The position numbers were made by a program, and so were the translations under genes. From Streptomyces drozdowiczii (GTDB taxonomy: Bacteria; Actinomycetota; Actinomycetes; Streptomycetales; Streptomycetaceae): a DNA stretch of 64,000 nucleotides. The stretch's first letter is position 1, and each line of letters starts with the position of its first letter. The notes beneath the pieces are model-generated. The model searched no databases. It was not told the DNA's origin and saw only the letters and a program-made list of their open reading frames with translations. The stretch is from NCBI RefSeq assembly GCF_026167665.1, contig NZ_CP098740.1, forward strand, positions 2,914,001 to 2,978,000, given 5' to 3'. Shown here in pieces: positions 7,109 to 16,536 of the stretch.

Positions 7109-7996
7109 TCAGGCCGTGATGTCCTTCGTGGTGAACCGGGCCCAGGCCGCGGAGCCGAACACCGCCACGTACAGCGCCTGGAGTTCGAGATTCCTGAGCA
7201 GCTCGTCCCAGTAGACGGGCTCCCGCAGCAGGTCCGCGAAGGACAGCCAGTAGTGCGGGAAGAGGTAGGGGTGGACCCCGCTCAGCTGGGGGATGGTGTC
7301 CACGATCTGGACGGTGATCAGCACTCCGACCGTCGCCGCCATGGCCGCGATGCCGCTGTTCGTGAGGGTCGAGACGAACAGGCCGAGTGCCGCGAAGCCG
7401 GTCAGGGACGCCGCCACGAAGACCGCGACGACCCCCGCGCGTACCAGCCCCTCACCGAAGCCGATCGTCGTCCCCGAGATCGTCGTGACCTCGCCCACCG
7501 GGAACAGCAGCGCGCCCACCGCCAGCGCGGAGGCGGCCACGACGAGCGTGGCGACCAGGCAGAAGCCGAGCGTCGCGGCGTACTTGGCGAGCAGCAGCCG
7601 CGTCCGGCCGGCCGGGGCGACCAGCAGATAGCGCAGGGTGCCCGCGTTGGCCTCGCCCGCGACCGCGTCGCCCGCGATGACGCCGACCGCCATCGGCAGG
7701 AAGACCGGGAGCGTCGCGGCGAGCGCGGCGAAGACCAGGAAGAGCCCGTTGTTGGTCACCTGGGACAGGAAGGCCGGCCCGCCGCCCCCTCCCCCGGCCC
7801 CCGCCGAGGAGCCGTCCGCCGTCTCGATGCGCACGGCGATCCCGATCAGGACGGGCACGGCGGCCAGCACACCGAGCAGCGCGACGGTGCGCCAGCGGCG
7901 CAGGGTGGTGGCGAACTCGGAGCGGAGGATGCCCAGGGTCCAAAGGGGGTTGCGCCCAGCAGGCACGGTGGCGGGTGCGGCTTCAGCCTGCGACAT
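7109..7996 (-). CDS. ABC-2 type transporter permease
   Basis: 295 aa integral membrane protein with about six hydrophobic segments (for example TVALLGVLAAVPVLIGIAV, the block FLPMAVGVIAGDAVAGEA and VGVLITVQIVDTI). The stretch VAGEANAGTLRYLL is the EGTL-like signature of ABC-2 permeases. It pairs with the ATPase immediately upstream, whose gene it overlaps by 14 bp, so the two are translationally coupled. Together they probably form an exporter with a 2+2 arrangement; the substrate is unknown. The gene order LolA-like protein, ATPase, permease on one strand suggests a shared envelope function. Confidence 0.9.
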   Translation of the reverse strand: MSQAEAAPATVPAGRNPLWTLGILRSEFATTLRRWRTVALLGVLAAVPVLIGIAVRIETADGSSAGAGGGGGGPAFLSQVTNNGLFLVFAALAATLPVFLPMAVGVIAGDAVAGEANAGTLRYLLVAPAGRTRLLLAKYAATLGFCLVATLVVAASALAVGALLFPVGEVTTISGTTIGFGEGLVRAGVVAVFVAASLTGFAALGLFVSTLTNSGIAAMAATVGVLITVQIVDTIPQLSGVHPYLFPHYWLSFADLLREPVYWDELLRNLELQALYVAVFGSAAWARFTTKDITA

Positions 7997-8924
7997 CGAA
8001 TCCCTCTCCCGTCAGGGCCACGAACGCGTCCTCCAGCGAAGCCCGTTCCACCCCGAACGCCCGCACCCGCACGCCCGCCCGCACCAGCGCCGCGTTGAGA
8101 TCGGCCGCATCCACCGTGCCCGGCGGGGCGTCCGCGCGGACGCGGTCGCCGTCCACCGTGATGCCCGTGACGCCCTGCTCCTTCAGCACCCGCGCCGCGT
8201 CCGCCGGGTCCGGCGTGGTGACCGCCAGCCGGCCGCCCGTGGCCAGGCCCGCGACCGGGCCCTGGGTGAGCAGGCGGCCCCGGGCCATCACCGCCGCGTG
8301 CGTGCAGACCTGCTCGATCTCGTCCAGCAGATGGGAGGAGAGGAAGACCGTGGTGCCGTCCGCCGCCAGCTCCCGGACCAGGGCGCGGATCTCGCGCATG
8401 CCCTGCGGGTCCAGGCCGTTGGTCGGTTCGTCCAGGACGAGGAGCCGGCGCGGCCGGAGCAGGGCGGCGGCGAGGCCGAGACGCTGCTTCATGCCCAGCG
8501 AGTACGCGCGCGCCTTCTTGCCGGCCGCCGGGGCGAGCCCGACCCGGTCCAGCGCCTCCCCGACCCGGGCGGCGCGGGTGCGCGGGTCGGCGGTGGGGTC
8601 GGCCCGGTCGAACCGGAGGAGGTTGTCCCGGCCGCTCAGGAACCCGTACAGCGCGGGCCCCTCGATCAGCGCGCCGACCTCGGGGAGGACGGTGCGCGAG
8701 GCGTCCGGCATGGGGCGGCCGAGGACGCTCGCGGTGCCGGAGGTGGGGGCGATGAGGCCCATGAGCATCCGGATGGTGGTGGTCTTGCCGGAGCCGTTGG
8801 GCCCGAGGAAGCCGAAGACGCTGCCACCGGGGACGCTGAGGTCGAGCCCGTCCACGGCGAGCTGGCCGCCCCGGTAGCGCTTGGTCAGCCCGCGCGTCTC
8901 GATGACGGGTGAGGGTGCCGCCAT
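7983..8924 (-). CDS. ABC transporter ATP-binding protein
   Basis: 313 aa cytosolic ATPase. Walker A is GPNGSGKTT, the ABC signature is YSLGMKQRLGLAAALL, Walker B is RRLLVLDEPTNGLD, and the H-loop is VFLSSHLLDEIE. The C-terminal ~90 residues form the DUF4162-like extension common in drug/lantibiotic exporters of the DrrA/CcmA type. The ATG at 8924 with GGGGAGC is chosen over an upstream in-frame GTG-type start because the conserved domain begins directly after it. It overlaps the permease gene by 14 bp. It lies 76 bp downstream of the LolA-like gene. Confidence 0.92.
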   Translation of the reverse strand: MAAPSPVIETRGLTKRYRGGQLAVDGLDLSVPGGSVFGFLGPNGSGKTTTIRMLMGLIAPTSGTASVLGRPMPDASRTVLPEVGALIEGPALYGFLSGRDNLLRFDRADPTADPRTRAARVGEALDRVGLAPAAGKKARAYSLGMKQRLGLAAALLRPRRLLVLDEPTNGLDPQGMREIRALVRELAADGTTVFLSSHLLDEIEQVCTHAAVMARGRLLTQGPVAGLATGGRLAVTTPDPADAARVLKEQGVTGITVDGDRVRADAPPGTVDAADLNAALVRAGVRVRAFGVERASLEDAFVALTGEGFDVAG

Positions 8925-9000
8925 GGTGTTGCTCCCCACTGGTCGTACGGTCGCGCCCGCCCCGCCGCGCGACACGCACGGCGGGGCGGGCGGAGGAACG

Positions 9001-10226
9001 TCAGCCCCGGTTCGCGGCGGCGACCAGCGCGTCCTTGGTGACCGCGCCGACGTAGACGCGGCCGTCGTCCGTCATCAAGGCGTTGATCAGACGGGTCTTG
9101 AAGACCGTGCCCGAGCCGAACTTCCCGCTGACCTTGTCGCCGAGCGCGTCCAAGAACTGCTGGGCCTCGGCCGGGACGCCCTTCGACGCCTCGGAGGGCA
9201 GCGCCGCGCCGCCGGGGGTCTTGAACTCGGCGATGCTGTTCCAGCCCTTGCCGATGATCTTCGGGGCGCCGGCGCCCTCCGCGTCCTTGAACGCGTCCAG
9301 GTCGCCCCGCGCCTTCTCGTGGCCCTCGGTCTTCGCCTCGTCGGCCTCGGTGACCTTCGCACCCTTGGGCGGGGTGAAGGCGAACGAGGACGCGGCGGGC
9401 TTCCCGAAGTCGACGGAGGTGAAACCGGCGTCCACGACCGCCTTGCCGCCGCTGCTGGGCTGAAGCGTGAACTTCAGCGGCACGCCGTTCTCCGCGTCCA
9501 CGGCGACGGTGATGGACCCGACCGTGGAGCCCTTCTGCTCGGGCTTCAGGACCAGGCGGTACGCGTCGCGCCCGGCGATCCGCGCGGTGCCGTCCACCGA
9601 GACGGACGTCGTGCCGTCGGCGGCCTTCAGCGCCTCCTCGGCGAGGGCCTTGGGGGTGACGGTCTTCGGGGCGGCCCGGTCCTTGCCGTGGGGCGCCTCG
9701 CCCTTGCCCTCCGCGTGGTAGACCGCGTTGGAGCCGCTGTCGTAGGCCCAGACGTCGTCGCCGTTGTGGATGAGGCTGTACTCGGACGCCTGGTCCAGGA
9801 CGGACAGGCGCTGCTTGTCGGGGCCGTCGGCGGCCACCCGGAGGGTGTGCGTACCGGAGGCCAGCTCGGTGAGCTTGGACTGCGGGTCGGCGCTCGACGC
9901 GTCCTTGCCGCCGTCGCCGCCCTCGGCCGCGCCGGACAGGAAGGAGCCGGCCAGGCCGCCCATGGACGGGATGCCGAGGTCCGTGCTGATCTTCACCGTG
10001 CCGGAGAACCGCTCGGTGTCCGACGCGGCGATCTTCTCGATGAGTTCCTGAGCGGTGATCTTCGGCAGATCGGGGTCGCCCGAGCTGGCGAGCGCCGGGA
10101 CCAGGCCGATCGTCGCGGCCGCCACCCCGCCACCGCGACGGGGACGATGTAGCGCGCGGCCTTGCGGCGGCCGACGGGCTCCCGGACGGCCGTGCCGTTG
10201 GTCTCCGCGCTGTCGTTCGGTGCCAT
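9001..10226 (-). CDS. LolA-like secreted/lipid-binding protein, apparent frameshift near the N-terminus
   Basis: About 408 aa if the frame is restored. The start ATG at 10226 (MAPNDSAETNG) follows GGAGGT and leads through RRKAARYIVPVAVAG, the beginning of a membrane/signal segment. The continuation (AAATIGLVPALASSGDPDLPKITA) lies in another frame from 10125 down. A single missing G in the run at 10125-10128 would join them. The mature part (9001 to about 10080) resembles the actinobacterial LolA/DUF2092-type fold, for example TEAQELIEKIAASDTERFSGTV-like openings and VYVGAVTKDALVAAA at the end. It probably binds lipids or lipoproteins outside the membrane and partners the downstream ABC exporter. 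The break is more likely a sequence error than decay. Confidence 0.82.
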
Positions 10227-10453
10227 GTGTGCCCTACCTCCGTGGTCGGCGGCTTCCGTCGGGATGCACTCGTCCACTCCGTGCCGCCATTCTCACCCGT
10301 TTTGGTCAGGAGTGGTTGTTCTCCATCTGACCAAATCGGGCGGCCCGAAGCGTCAACCCCCGGGAGCAACCTCGTGTACCCCTTCGGTATGACGGAGGAG
10401 CGCCGTTTCCCCGCTGTCCAGTAGGGGTCGTCCGCACCGGCCCTGGGGGTCCG

Positions 10454-11464
10454 TCAGCCGGCGCGGTGGACCACCGCGTCGCACATCTCTTCCAGGGCGA
10501 GCTTCGCGTAGCACTCGGGCAGCGGCTTCAGCACGGCCCGCGCGGCCTGGGCGTACCGCACGGTGTCGCGGCGGGCCTGCGCGAGCGCCGGGTGGGCGCG
10601 GAGCAGGCGCAGCGCCTCCGCGAGCCGGTCCGGGTCGCCGAGGTCGCCGTCGAGCAGCTCCACGAGGGCCAGGTCGTCCGGCTTGCCGTCCGCCGCGGCC
10701 TGCGCCCTGAGGTGGAGGACGGGGAGGGTCGGGATGCCCTCCAGGAGGTCCGTGCCGGGGGTCTTGCCGGACTCGTGGGAGTCCGACGCGATGTCCAGGA
10801 CGTCGTCGGCGAGCTGGAAGGCCACGCCGAGCCGTTCACCGTACTGGGTGAGGATGTCCACCGTGGCCTCGTCGGCGCCGGACATCATCGCGCCGAACCG
10901 GCAGGCGACGGCGATCAGCGAGCCGGTCTTGCCGCGCATCACTTCGAGGTAGTGGTCGACCGGGTCGCGGCCGTCGCGCGGGCCCGCGGTCTCCAGGATC
11001 TGGCCGGTGACCAGGCGCTCGAACGCCTCCGCCTGGATGCGGACGGCCTCCGGACCGAGGTCGGCCAGTATGTGCGAGGCGCGGGCGAAGAGGAAGTCGC
11101 CGGTCAGTACGGCGACCGAGTTGCCCCAGCGGGAATTGGCGCTGTCCACGCCGCGCCGCACATCGGCCTCGTCCATGACGTCGTCGTGGTACAGCGTCGC
11201 GAGGTGGGTCAGCTCGACCACGACGGCCGCGGGCACCACACCCGGCGCGTCGGCGTCGCCGAACTGGGCGGCGAGCATCGCGAGCAGCGGCCGGAACCGC
11301 TTGCCGCCCGCGCGCACCAGGTGCTGGGCGGCTTCCGTGATGAAGGGCACGTCGCTCTTGGTGGCATCGAGCAGGCCCGACTCGACAGCAGCCAAACCGG
11401 CCTGGACACCGGCCTCAAGAGCCTGGTCCCGCACGCTCAGTCCGAACGGCCCGACGACGGTCAC
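10454..11464 (-). CDS. Polyprenyl diphosphate synthase (long-chain trans type)
   Basis: 336 aa all-alpha prenyltransferase. The first aspartate-rich motif is DDVMDEAD (94-98) and the second is DDVLD (220-224). GGKRFRPLL near 53-61 and the KTGSL motif near 179 complete the allylic and isopentenyl diphosphate sites. It condenses farnesyl/geranylgeranyl diphosphate with isopentenyl units to make the long side chain, most likely of menaquinone given the mqn, menG and nuo genes in this window. Small Ala residues before the first DD motif are consistent with long-chain products. It diverges from the POT transporter; 11465-11620 is their shared promoter gap, with no clear operator. Confidence 0.93.
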   Translation of the reverse strand: MTVVGPFGLSVRDQALEAGVQAGLAAVESGLLDATKSDVPFITEAAQHLVRAGGKRFRPLLAMLAAQFGDADAPGVVPAAVVVELTHLATLYHDDVMDEADVRRGVDSANSRWGNSVAVLTGDFLFARASHILADLGPEAVRIQAEAFERLVTGQILETAGPRDGRDPVDHYLEVMRGKTGSLIAVACRFGAMMSGADEATVDILTQYGERLGVAFQLADDVLDIASDSHESGKTPGTDLLEGIPTLPVLHLRAQAAADGKPDDLALVELLDGDLGDPDRLAEALRLLRAHPALAQARRDTVRYAQAARAVLKPLPECYAKLALEEMCDAVVHRAG

Positions 11465-11620
11465 GAGGGGATCTCCTGTCTGCTGACGATCACACGGAAT
11501 GTCGATGTGTCGTTGTCACCACTCAAGTCAGCGTATCCGGTCCCCTTTGGATCACCGTGGGCGCCTTCCCGCCACCGCCGGTATGTTCGGGATCAGCTCA
11601 TACGATCAGGAGTTGCCGCT

Positions 11621-13120
11621 TTGTCCCACACAGCAGCAGACACCGAACCGGCGCAGCCGCCCCCGGACGACGACCACGCCTTCTTCGGCCAGCCACGGGG
11701 TCTGATGACCCTGTCCGGCCTGGAGGTCTGGGAGCGGTTCTCGTTCCTCGGCATGCAGGCGATCCTGGTCCTCTACTTCGCGGACACGGTCGCCAACGGC
11801 GGCATGGGCATGGAGGCCGGTACCGCCGCCTCCGTCTCGGCCGCGTACGGCACGCTCGTCTACCTGGTCTCCGTGGCCGGAGGCTGGCTGGCCGACCGCA
11901 TCCTGGGCTCGTACCGGGCGGTGCTCTACGGCGGCATCCTGATCGCCTGCGGGCATTACGCCATGGCGGTGCCCACCAACGCGATGACCTGGGTCGGGCT
12001 CGGCCTGATCAGCGCCGGTACGGGCCTGCTGAAGCCCAATGTGGCGACGATGGTCGGCAAGCTCTACCGGACCGACGACGAGCGCCGCGACGCGGGCTTC
12101 GCCCTCTACTACATGGGCATCAACATCGGCGCCTTCCTCGGGCCGCTGATCACCGGCTGGCTCGGTGACCACGCCAGCTGGCACTGGGGCTTCTCGGCCG
12201 CCGCCTTCGGCATGACGCTCGGCCTCATCCAGTACGTGGCGGGCCGCCGTCACCTGGCCGGGCGAAAGCACGCCGCCGAATACGCGCTGGCCCCCGGACC
12301 CATGCGCCGGGCGGTCCTGCTCATCGTCGCCGGGGCCGTGGTGGTCGCGGTGGTGGCGACCGCGCTGGCCCTGGCGGGGTGGCTGACCATGGACCGGTTC
12401 GTGGACGTGCTCACCCTCATCTCGGTGATCGCGCCCGTCGTCTACTTCGTGGTGATGTTCCGCAGCCCCCGGGTCACCGCCGAGGAACGCGGCAGGCTGC
12501 GCCCGTACGTGGTGCTGTTCCTGGCGTCCGTGGTGTTCAACTTCATCCTCTTCCAGGCGTACTCGACGATGATGCTGCTCGCGTCGACCAACGCCCGTAC
12601 GGAGATCTTCGGCTTCCACTTCCCGGCCAGCTGGTACGCCTCCGCGCTCGGCGCCTTCGAGGTGCTGCTCGCCCCGGTGGTCGCCGCCGTCTGGGCGAGG
12701 ATGGGGCCGCGCCAGCCGCACGCGTCCAACAAGATCGCGATCGGGGTCATCCTCGGCGGTCTCTCGTTCCTGCTGATGGTCCTGCCCACCTCCGGGCACA
12801 CCGGCGACACGTACAAGATGGCCGCCTGGTGGATCGTCGGCTCCTATCTGCTGCTCGGGCTCGGCGACATCCTGCTGGAGACCTCCGGCATGTCGGCCAC
12901 GACCAAGCTCGCCCCGCAGGCGTTCGCCAGCCAGACCATGGCCCTCTGGTTCCTCTCGCTGGCCCTCGCCAACGGCATCCAGGCCCAGATCGTGAAGCTG
13001 TACGGCGAGGTGTCCAACCCCGCCTACTTCGGTGTCAACGGCGCCGTGGCGGTGCTGGCCGGTGTGGCCGTCATCGCCGCCGCCCCCTGGCTCAGGCGCA
13101 CGATGCACCCCGTCCACTGA
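11621..13120 (+). CDS. POT/PTR-family proton-coupled oligopeptide transporter
   Basis: 499 aa inner-membrane symporter importing di- or tripeptides with protons. It shows the family motifs ExxERF (EVWERFSFLGMQAIL), GTGLLKPN and the PTR signature YYMGINIGAFLGPL, with about 12-14 transmembrane segments. The start is TTG at 11621, supported by CAGGAG eight bases upstream; no in-frame ATG/GTG fits as well, and the long open frame before it is antisense to the prenyl synthase gene. The next gene, a CocE-type peptidase-like hydrolase, starts 9 bp after the stop, so uptake and hydrolysis of peptides may be coupled in one operon. Confidence 0.92.
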   Translation: MSHTAADTEPAQPPPDDDHAFFGQPRGLMTLSGLEVWERFSFLGMQAILVLYFADTVANGGMGMEAGTAASVSAAYGTLVYLVSVAGGWLADRILGSYRAVLYGGILIACGHYAMAVPTNAMTWVGLGLISAGTGLLKPNVATMVGKLYRTDDERRDAGFALYYMGINIGAFLGPLITGWLGDHASWHWGFSAAAFGMTLGLIQYVAGRRHLAGRKHAAEYALAPGPMRRAVLLIVAGAVVVAVVATALALAGWLTMDRFVDVLTLISVIAPVVYFVVMFRSPRVTAEERGRLRPYVVLFLASVVFNFILFQAYSTMMLLASTNARTEIFGFHFPASWYASALGAFEVLLAPVVAAVWARMGPRQPHASNKIAIGVILGGLSFLLMVLPTSGHTGDTYKMAAWWIVGSYLLLGLGDILLETSGMSATTKLAPQAFASQTMALWFLSLALANGIQAQIVKLYGEVSNPAYFGVNGAVAVLAGVAVIAAAPWLRRTMHPVH

Positions 13121-13129
13121 GGTACGCCC

Positions 13130-15124
13130 ATGCACATCCAGACCGCGTTCCCGTACGAGACGACCCGCGAGGACCTCTACATCCCGCTGGCGGACGGCAC
13201 CCAGCTCTACGCCCGGATCTGGCGGCCGGTCACGGACGAACCCGTGCCCGCCCTGCTGGAGTACCTGCCGTACCGGCTGAGCGACTGGACCGCGCCGCGC
13301 GACTGGCAGCGCCACCCCTGGTACGCCGGACACGGATACGCCTCCGTCCGCGTGGACGTGCGCGGCCACGGCAACAGCGAGGGCATGCCGGGCGACGAGT
13401 ACGACGCGACGGAACTGGCCGACGGGGTCGCCGTCGTCCACTGGCTGGCCCAGCAGGAGTGGTGCTCCGGCCGGGTCGGCATGTTCGGCATCTCCTGGGG
13501 CGGCTTCAACTCGCTCCAGATCGCCGCGCTGGCCCCGGAGCCGCTGAAGGCGATCGTCACGGTCTGCTCGGCGGACGACCGCTACGACAACGACGTCCAC
13601 TACATGGGCGGCTCGGTCCTCGCCGTGGACATGCACGCCTGGGCGGCCACCATGCTCGCCTTCGTCTGCCGGCCGCCCGACCCGGCGGACGTCGGCGACG
13701 ACTGGCGGCAGATGTGGCTGGACCGGCTCGAAGCGGTGGACCCCTTCATCCACACCTGGCTCTCCCACCAGACCCGCGACGCCTACTGGAAGCACGGCAG
13801 CGTCTGCGAGGACTACTCCGCGATCAAGGCGAACGTCCTCGCGGTCGGCGGCTGGCACGACCCGTACCGCGACACCGTCCTGCGGCTGGTCGAGCACCTG
13901 GACCCGGCGAAGGTGCGCGGGATCATCGGCCCCTGGTCGCACCAGTACCCCGACCGGGGGCTGCCGCCCGGACCGGGCATCGGCTTCCTCCAGGAGACCC
14001 TGCGCTGGTGGGACCAGCACCTCAAGAACGAGGACACCGGGGTGATGGAGGAGCCGCTGCTGCGGTCCTGGATCAGCGAGTCGCACCCGCCCGCCACGCT
14101 GTACGAGACGCTGCCCGGCCGCTGGGTCGGGGAGACCAGCTGGCCATCGGAGAACGTCACCCCGGTCGCGTACGCCCTCCAGGGCGGCCCGCAGATCGTC
14201 CACTCGCCGCAGCAGACCGGGCTGGACGCCGGGCGGTTCTTCCCCTTCGGCAACGACGCCGACCTGCCGCCTGACCAGCGCGACGAGGACGCCAAGTCGC
14301 TCTGCTTCGAATTCCCGGTGACCGACGCGCCGATCGAGATCCTGGGCAGACCCCGGGTGAGCCTGCGCATCACCATGGACGCGCCGCGCGGGCAGGCCGT
14401 CGCCCGGCTCTGCGACGTCGCCCCCGACGGCTCCTCCACCCTCGTCACGCGCGGCGCGCTCAACCTCGCCGCCCGGAAGGGCCGCGACCGCACCGAGGAC
14501 TGGACGCCCGGCGCCACCGAGGACGTCACCTTCGAGCTGAACGGCATCGGCCACACCTTCCCGCCCGGCCACCGCATCCGGCTCGCCGTCTCGTCCTCGT
14601 ACTGGCCCTGGATCTGGCCGCAGGCGGGCTCGGCGGGCTTCACCCTGGAGGCGGACGGCAGCCTCGTCGAACTCCCGGTGCGGCGGCACACCGAGGACCC
14701 CGCCATCCGCTTCGAGGAGCCCGAGCAGTCCGAGCCGCTGGGCGTGGTCTACCCGGAGACGCTGGACGCGCCGCGCCCCGAACGGCTCGTCGTCCGCGAT
14801 GTCGCCAAGGGCGAGTGGCGGATGGAGGTGGACCCCCGCTACGGCGGCACGCGGGTCTACCCGGACGGGCTCGAATTCACCGAGGACGCGGTGGAGACGT
14901 ACACCATCCAGGAGCGCGACCCGCTCTCCGCGCGCACCCGGTCCGACTGGACGATCCGGCTCCACCGGCCGGAGATGGCCTGGGACGTGCAGATCGACAC
15001 CCGCTCCGAGATCACCGCCGACGCGGACGACTTCCACACCGTGAACGAGGTCGTCTGCACCGAGGGCGGCGAGGTCGTCTTTCACCGGACCTGGGAGAAG
15101 AGCATCCCTCGCACGTCCGGGTGA
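13130..15124 (+). CDS. CocE/NonD-family alpha/beta hydrolase (X-Pro dipeptidyl-peptidase-like)
   Basis: 664 aa serine hydrolase. An alpha/beta-hydrolase domain (about 1-330) carries the nucleophile elbow GISWGG and a preceding DVRGHGNSEG oxyanion region. A galactose-binding-like PepX_C jelly-roll domain follows (about 335-560), and then an unusually long C-terminal tail (about 560-664). Relatives act as X-prolyl dipeptidyl peptidases or esterases. The ATG at 13130 follows GAGGT and is 9 bp from the POT transporter stop, which favours a peptide-processing role. No signal peptide is visible, so the enzyme is probably cytosolic. Confidence 0.9.
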   Translation: MHIQTAFPYETTREDLYIPLADGTQLYARIWRPVTDEPVPALLEYLPYRLSDWTAPRDWQRHPWYAGHGYASVRVDVRGHGNSEGMPGDEYDATELADGVAVVHWLAQQEWCSGRVGMFGISWGGFNSLQIAALAPEPLKAIVTVCSADDRYDNDVHYMGGSVLAVDMHAWAATMLAFVCRPPDPADVGDDWRQMWLDRLEAVDPFIHTWLSHQTRDAYWKHGSVCEDYSAIKANVLAVGGWHDPYRDTVLRLVEHLDPAKVRGIIGPWSHQYPDRGLPPGPGIGFLQETLRWWDQHLKNEDTGVMEEPLLRSWISESHPPATLYETLPGRWVGETSWPSENVTPVAYALQGGPQIVHSPQQTGLDAGRFFPFGNDADLPPDQRDEDAKSLCFEFPVTDAPIEILGRPRVSLRITMDAPRGQAVARLCDVAPDGSSTLVTRGALNLAARKGRDRTEDWTPGATEDVTFELNGIGHTFPPGHRIRLAVSSSYWPWIWPQAGSAGFTLEADGSLVELPVRRHTEDPAIRFEEPEQSEPLGVVYPETLDAPRPERLVVRDVAKGEWRMEVDPRYGGTRVYPDGLEFTEDAVETYTIQERDPLSARTRSDWTIRLHRPEMAWDVQIDTRSEITADADDFHTVNEVVCTEGGEVVFHRTWEKSIPRTSG

Positions 15125-15169
15125 CGTCTCAAGTGAGGCGTACTTTCCGGGGCATTGGGGATGGTTGGG

Positions 15170-15189
15170 GCACTGCCGTACGGCAGTGC
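15170..15189. repeat. Perfect 20-bp palindrome (GCACTGCCGT and its complement)
   Basis: GCACTGCCGT is followed immediately by its reverse complement, with no spacer. It lies 46 bp after the CocE stop and 96 bp before the fumarylacetoacetase start. Lacking a loop and a T run, it is a better candidate for a protein-binding site than for a terminator. Confidence 0.55.
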
Positions 15190-15200
15190 TCCCGACGTAA

Positions 15201-15242
15201 CGACCTCACCCGCGACGCCGCTGACAATCGCGGGTGAGGTCG
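15201..15242 (+). promoter_or_regulatory. Long inverted repeat overlapping the probable fumarylacetoacetase promoter
   Basis: CGACCTCACCCGCGA (15201-15215) pairs perfectly with TCGCGGGTGAGGTCG (15228-15242). CTGACA (15221-15226) and TAACGT (15243-15248), 16 bases apart, could be the promoter of the gene at 15285, which puts the right arm between -35 and -10. An operator is therefore more likely than a terminator, though the hairpin could also end transcription from the CocE gene. Confidence 0.55.
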
Positions 15243-15284
15243 TAACGTTGACCCCAAGCGACCCGGAAAGCGAGGCAGCGAACG

Positions 15285-16517
15285 ATGCCCGAGCAGAGCA
15301 GTCCGCTCGACGTGCCCGAGGGCGACCTCTTCGGCCCGCACAACCTGCCGTACGGCGTGTTCTCCACCCCCGACCGCCCGGGCGAGCGGCGCGTCGGCGT
15401 CCGCATCGGCGACCACGTCCTGGACGCCGGGGCCGCCGCGCTCGCCCTCGGTTCGCCGTACGCCCAACTCCTGGCCCAGCCCGACCTGATGGCCCTCCTC
15501 GCGGCCGGGCGCACCGCCTGGCGCGATGTGCGCCGCGCGCTGACCGCCTGGGTCACGGTCCCCGCGCACCGGGCGGACATGGAGCCGCTGCTGCACCCGC
15601 TGGACGCGGTCACCCTCCATCTGCCGTACCGGGTCGCGGACTACGTGGACTTCTACGCGAGCGAGCACCACGCCACCAACGTGGGCCAGATCTTCCGGCC
15701 CGACGCCGACGCGCCGCTCACCCCCAACTGGAAGCACCTGCCGATCGGTTACCACGGCCGCGCCGGGACCGTCGTGGTCTCCGGCACCGATGTGGTCCGC
15801 CCGGCGGGCCAGCGCAAGGCACCGGCCGACCCGGCGCCCGTCTTCGGCCCCTCCGTGAAGCTGGACATCGAGGCGGAGGTCGGCTTCGTCGTCGGCACCC
15901 CGTCCGCGCAGGGGAAGCCCGTCGCCCTCACGGACTTCCGCGAGCACGTCTTCGGGCTCTCGCTGCTCAACGACTGGTCGGCGCGCGACATCCAGGCGTG
16001 GGAGTACGTCCCGCTCGGACCGTTCCTCGGCAAGTCCTTCGCGACCTCCGTCTCCGCCTGGGTCACCCCGCTGGAGGCCCTGGACGCCGCCCGGACCGCC
16101 CCGCCCGCCCGCGACCTCCCCCTCCTCCCCTATCTGGACGACGCGGACGAGGACGAGCCCGGCGGCTACGACCTGCGGATCTCCGTCGCGGTCAACGGGC
16201 ACGTCGTCGCGGAGCCGCCGTTCTCCACGATGTACTGGACGGCCGCCCAGCAGCTCGCCCAGATGACGGTCAACGGCGCCTCGCTGCGCACCGGCGACCT
16301 CTTCGGCTCCGGCACCGTCAGCGGCGCCGAGCCGTCCCAGCGCGGCTGCCTCCTGGAGCTGACCTGGAACGGCCGCGACCCGCTGGAACTCCCCGACGGC
16401 AAGCGCACGTTCCTGGAGGACGGCGACACGGTGACGATCACCGCCTGGGCACCGGGGCCGGACGGCACCCGGGTGGGCCTCGGCGAGGTGTCGGGGCGGG
16501 TCGTGCCGACGGACTGA
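15285..16517 (+). CDS. fahA: Fumarylacetoacetase
   Basis: 410 aa, the normal length for this enzyme. It hydrolyses fumarylacetoacetate to fumarate and acetoacetate, the last step of tyrosine/homogentisate degradation. An N-terminal SH3-like FAA_hydrolase_N domain (about 15-115) precedes the FAH domain (about 120-405). [16 protein letters not shown] contains the metal and catalytic residues (Asp, and the His of the EHHA stretch), and [26 protein letters not shown] is highly diagnostic, with PIGYHGRAG also present. No other homogentisate-pathway gene is in the window. It stands alone behind two strong palindromes and converges with recQ, 19 bp apart. Confidence 0.95.
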   Translation: MPEQSSPLDVPEGDLFGPHNLPYGVFSTPDRPGERRVGVRIGDHVLDAGAAALALGSPYAQLLAQPDLMALLAAGRTAWRDVRRALTAWVTVPAHRADMEPLLHPLDAVTLHLPYRVADYVDFYASEHHATNVGQIFRPDADAPLTPNWKHLPIGYHGRAGTVVVSGTDVVRPAGQRKAPADPAPVFGPSVKLDIEAEVGFVVGTPSAQGKPVALTDFREHVFGLSLLNDWSARDIQAWEYVPLGPFLGKSFATSVSAWVTPLEALDAARTAPPARDLPLLPYLDDADEDEPGGYDLRISVAVNGHVVAEPPFSTMYWTAAQQLAQMTVNGASLRTGDLFGSGTVSGAEPSQRGCLLELTWNGRDPLELPDGKRTFLEDGDTVTITAWAPGPDGTRVGLGEVSGRVVPTD

Positions 16518-16536
16518 CCCGCCGGCCCGGACGCTC

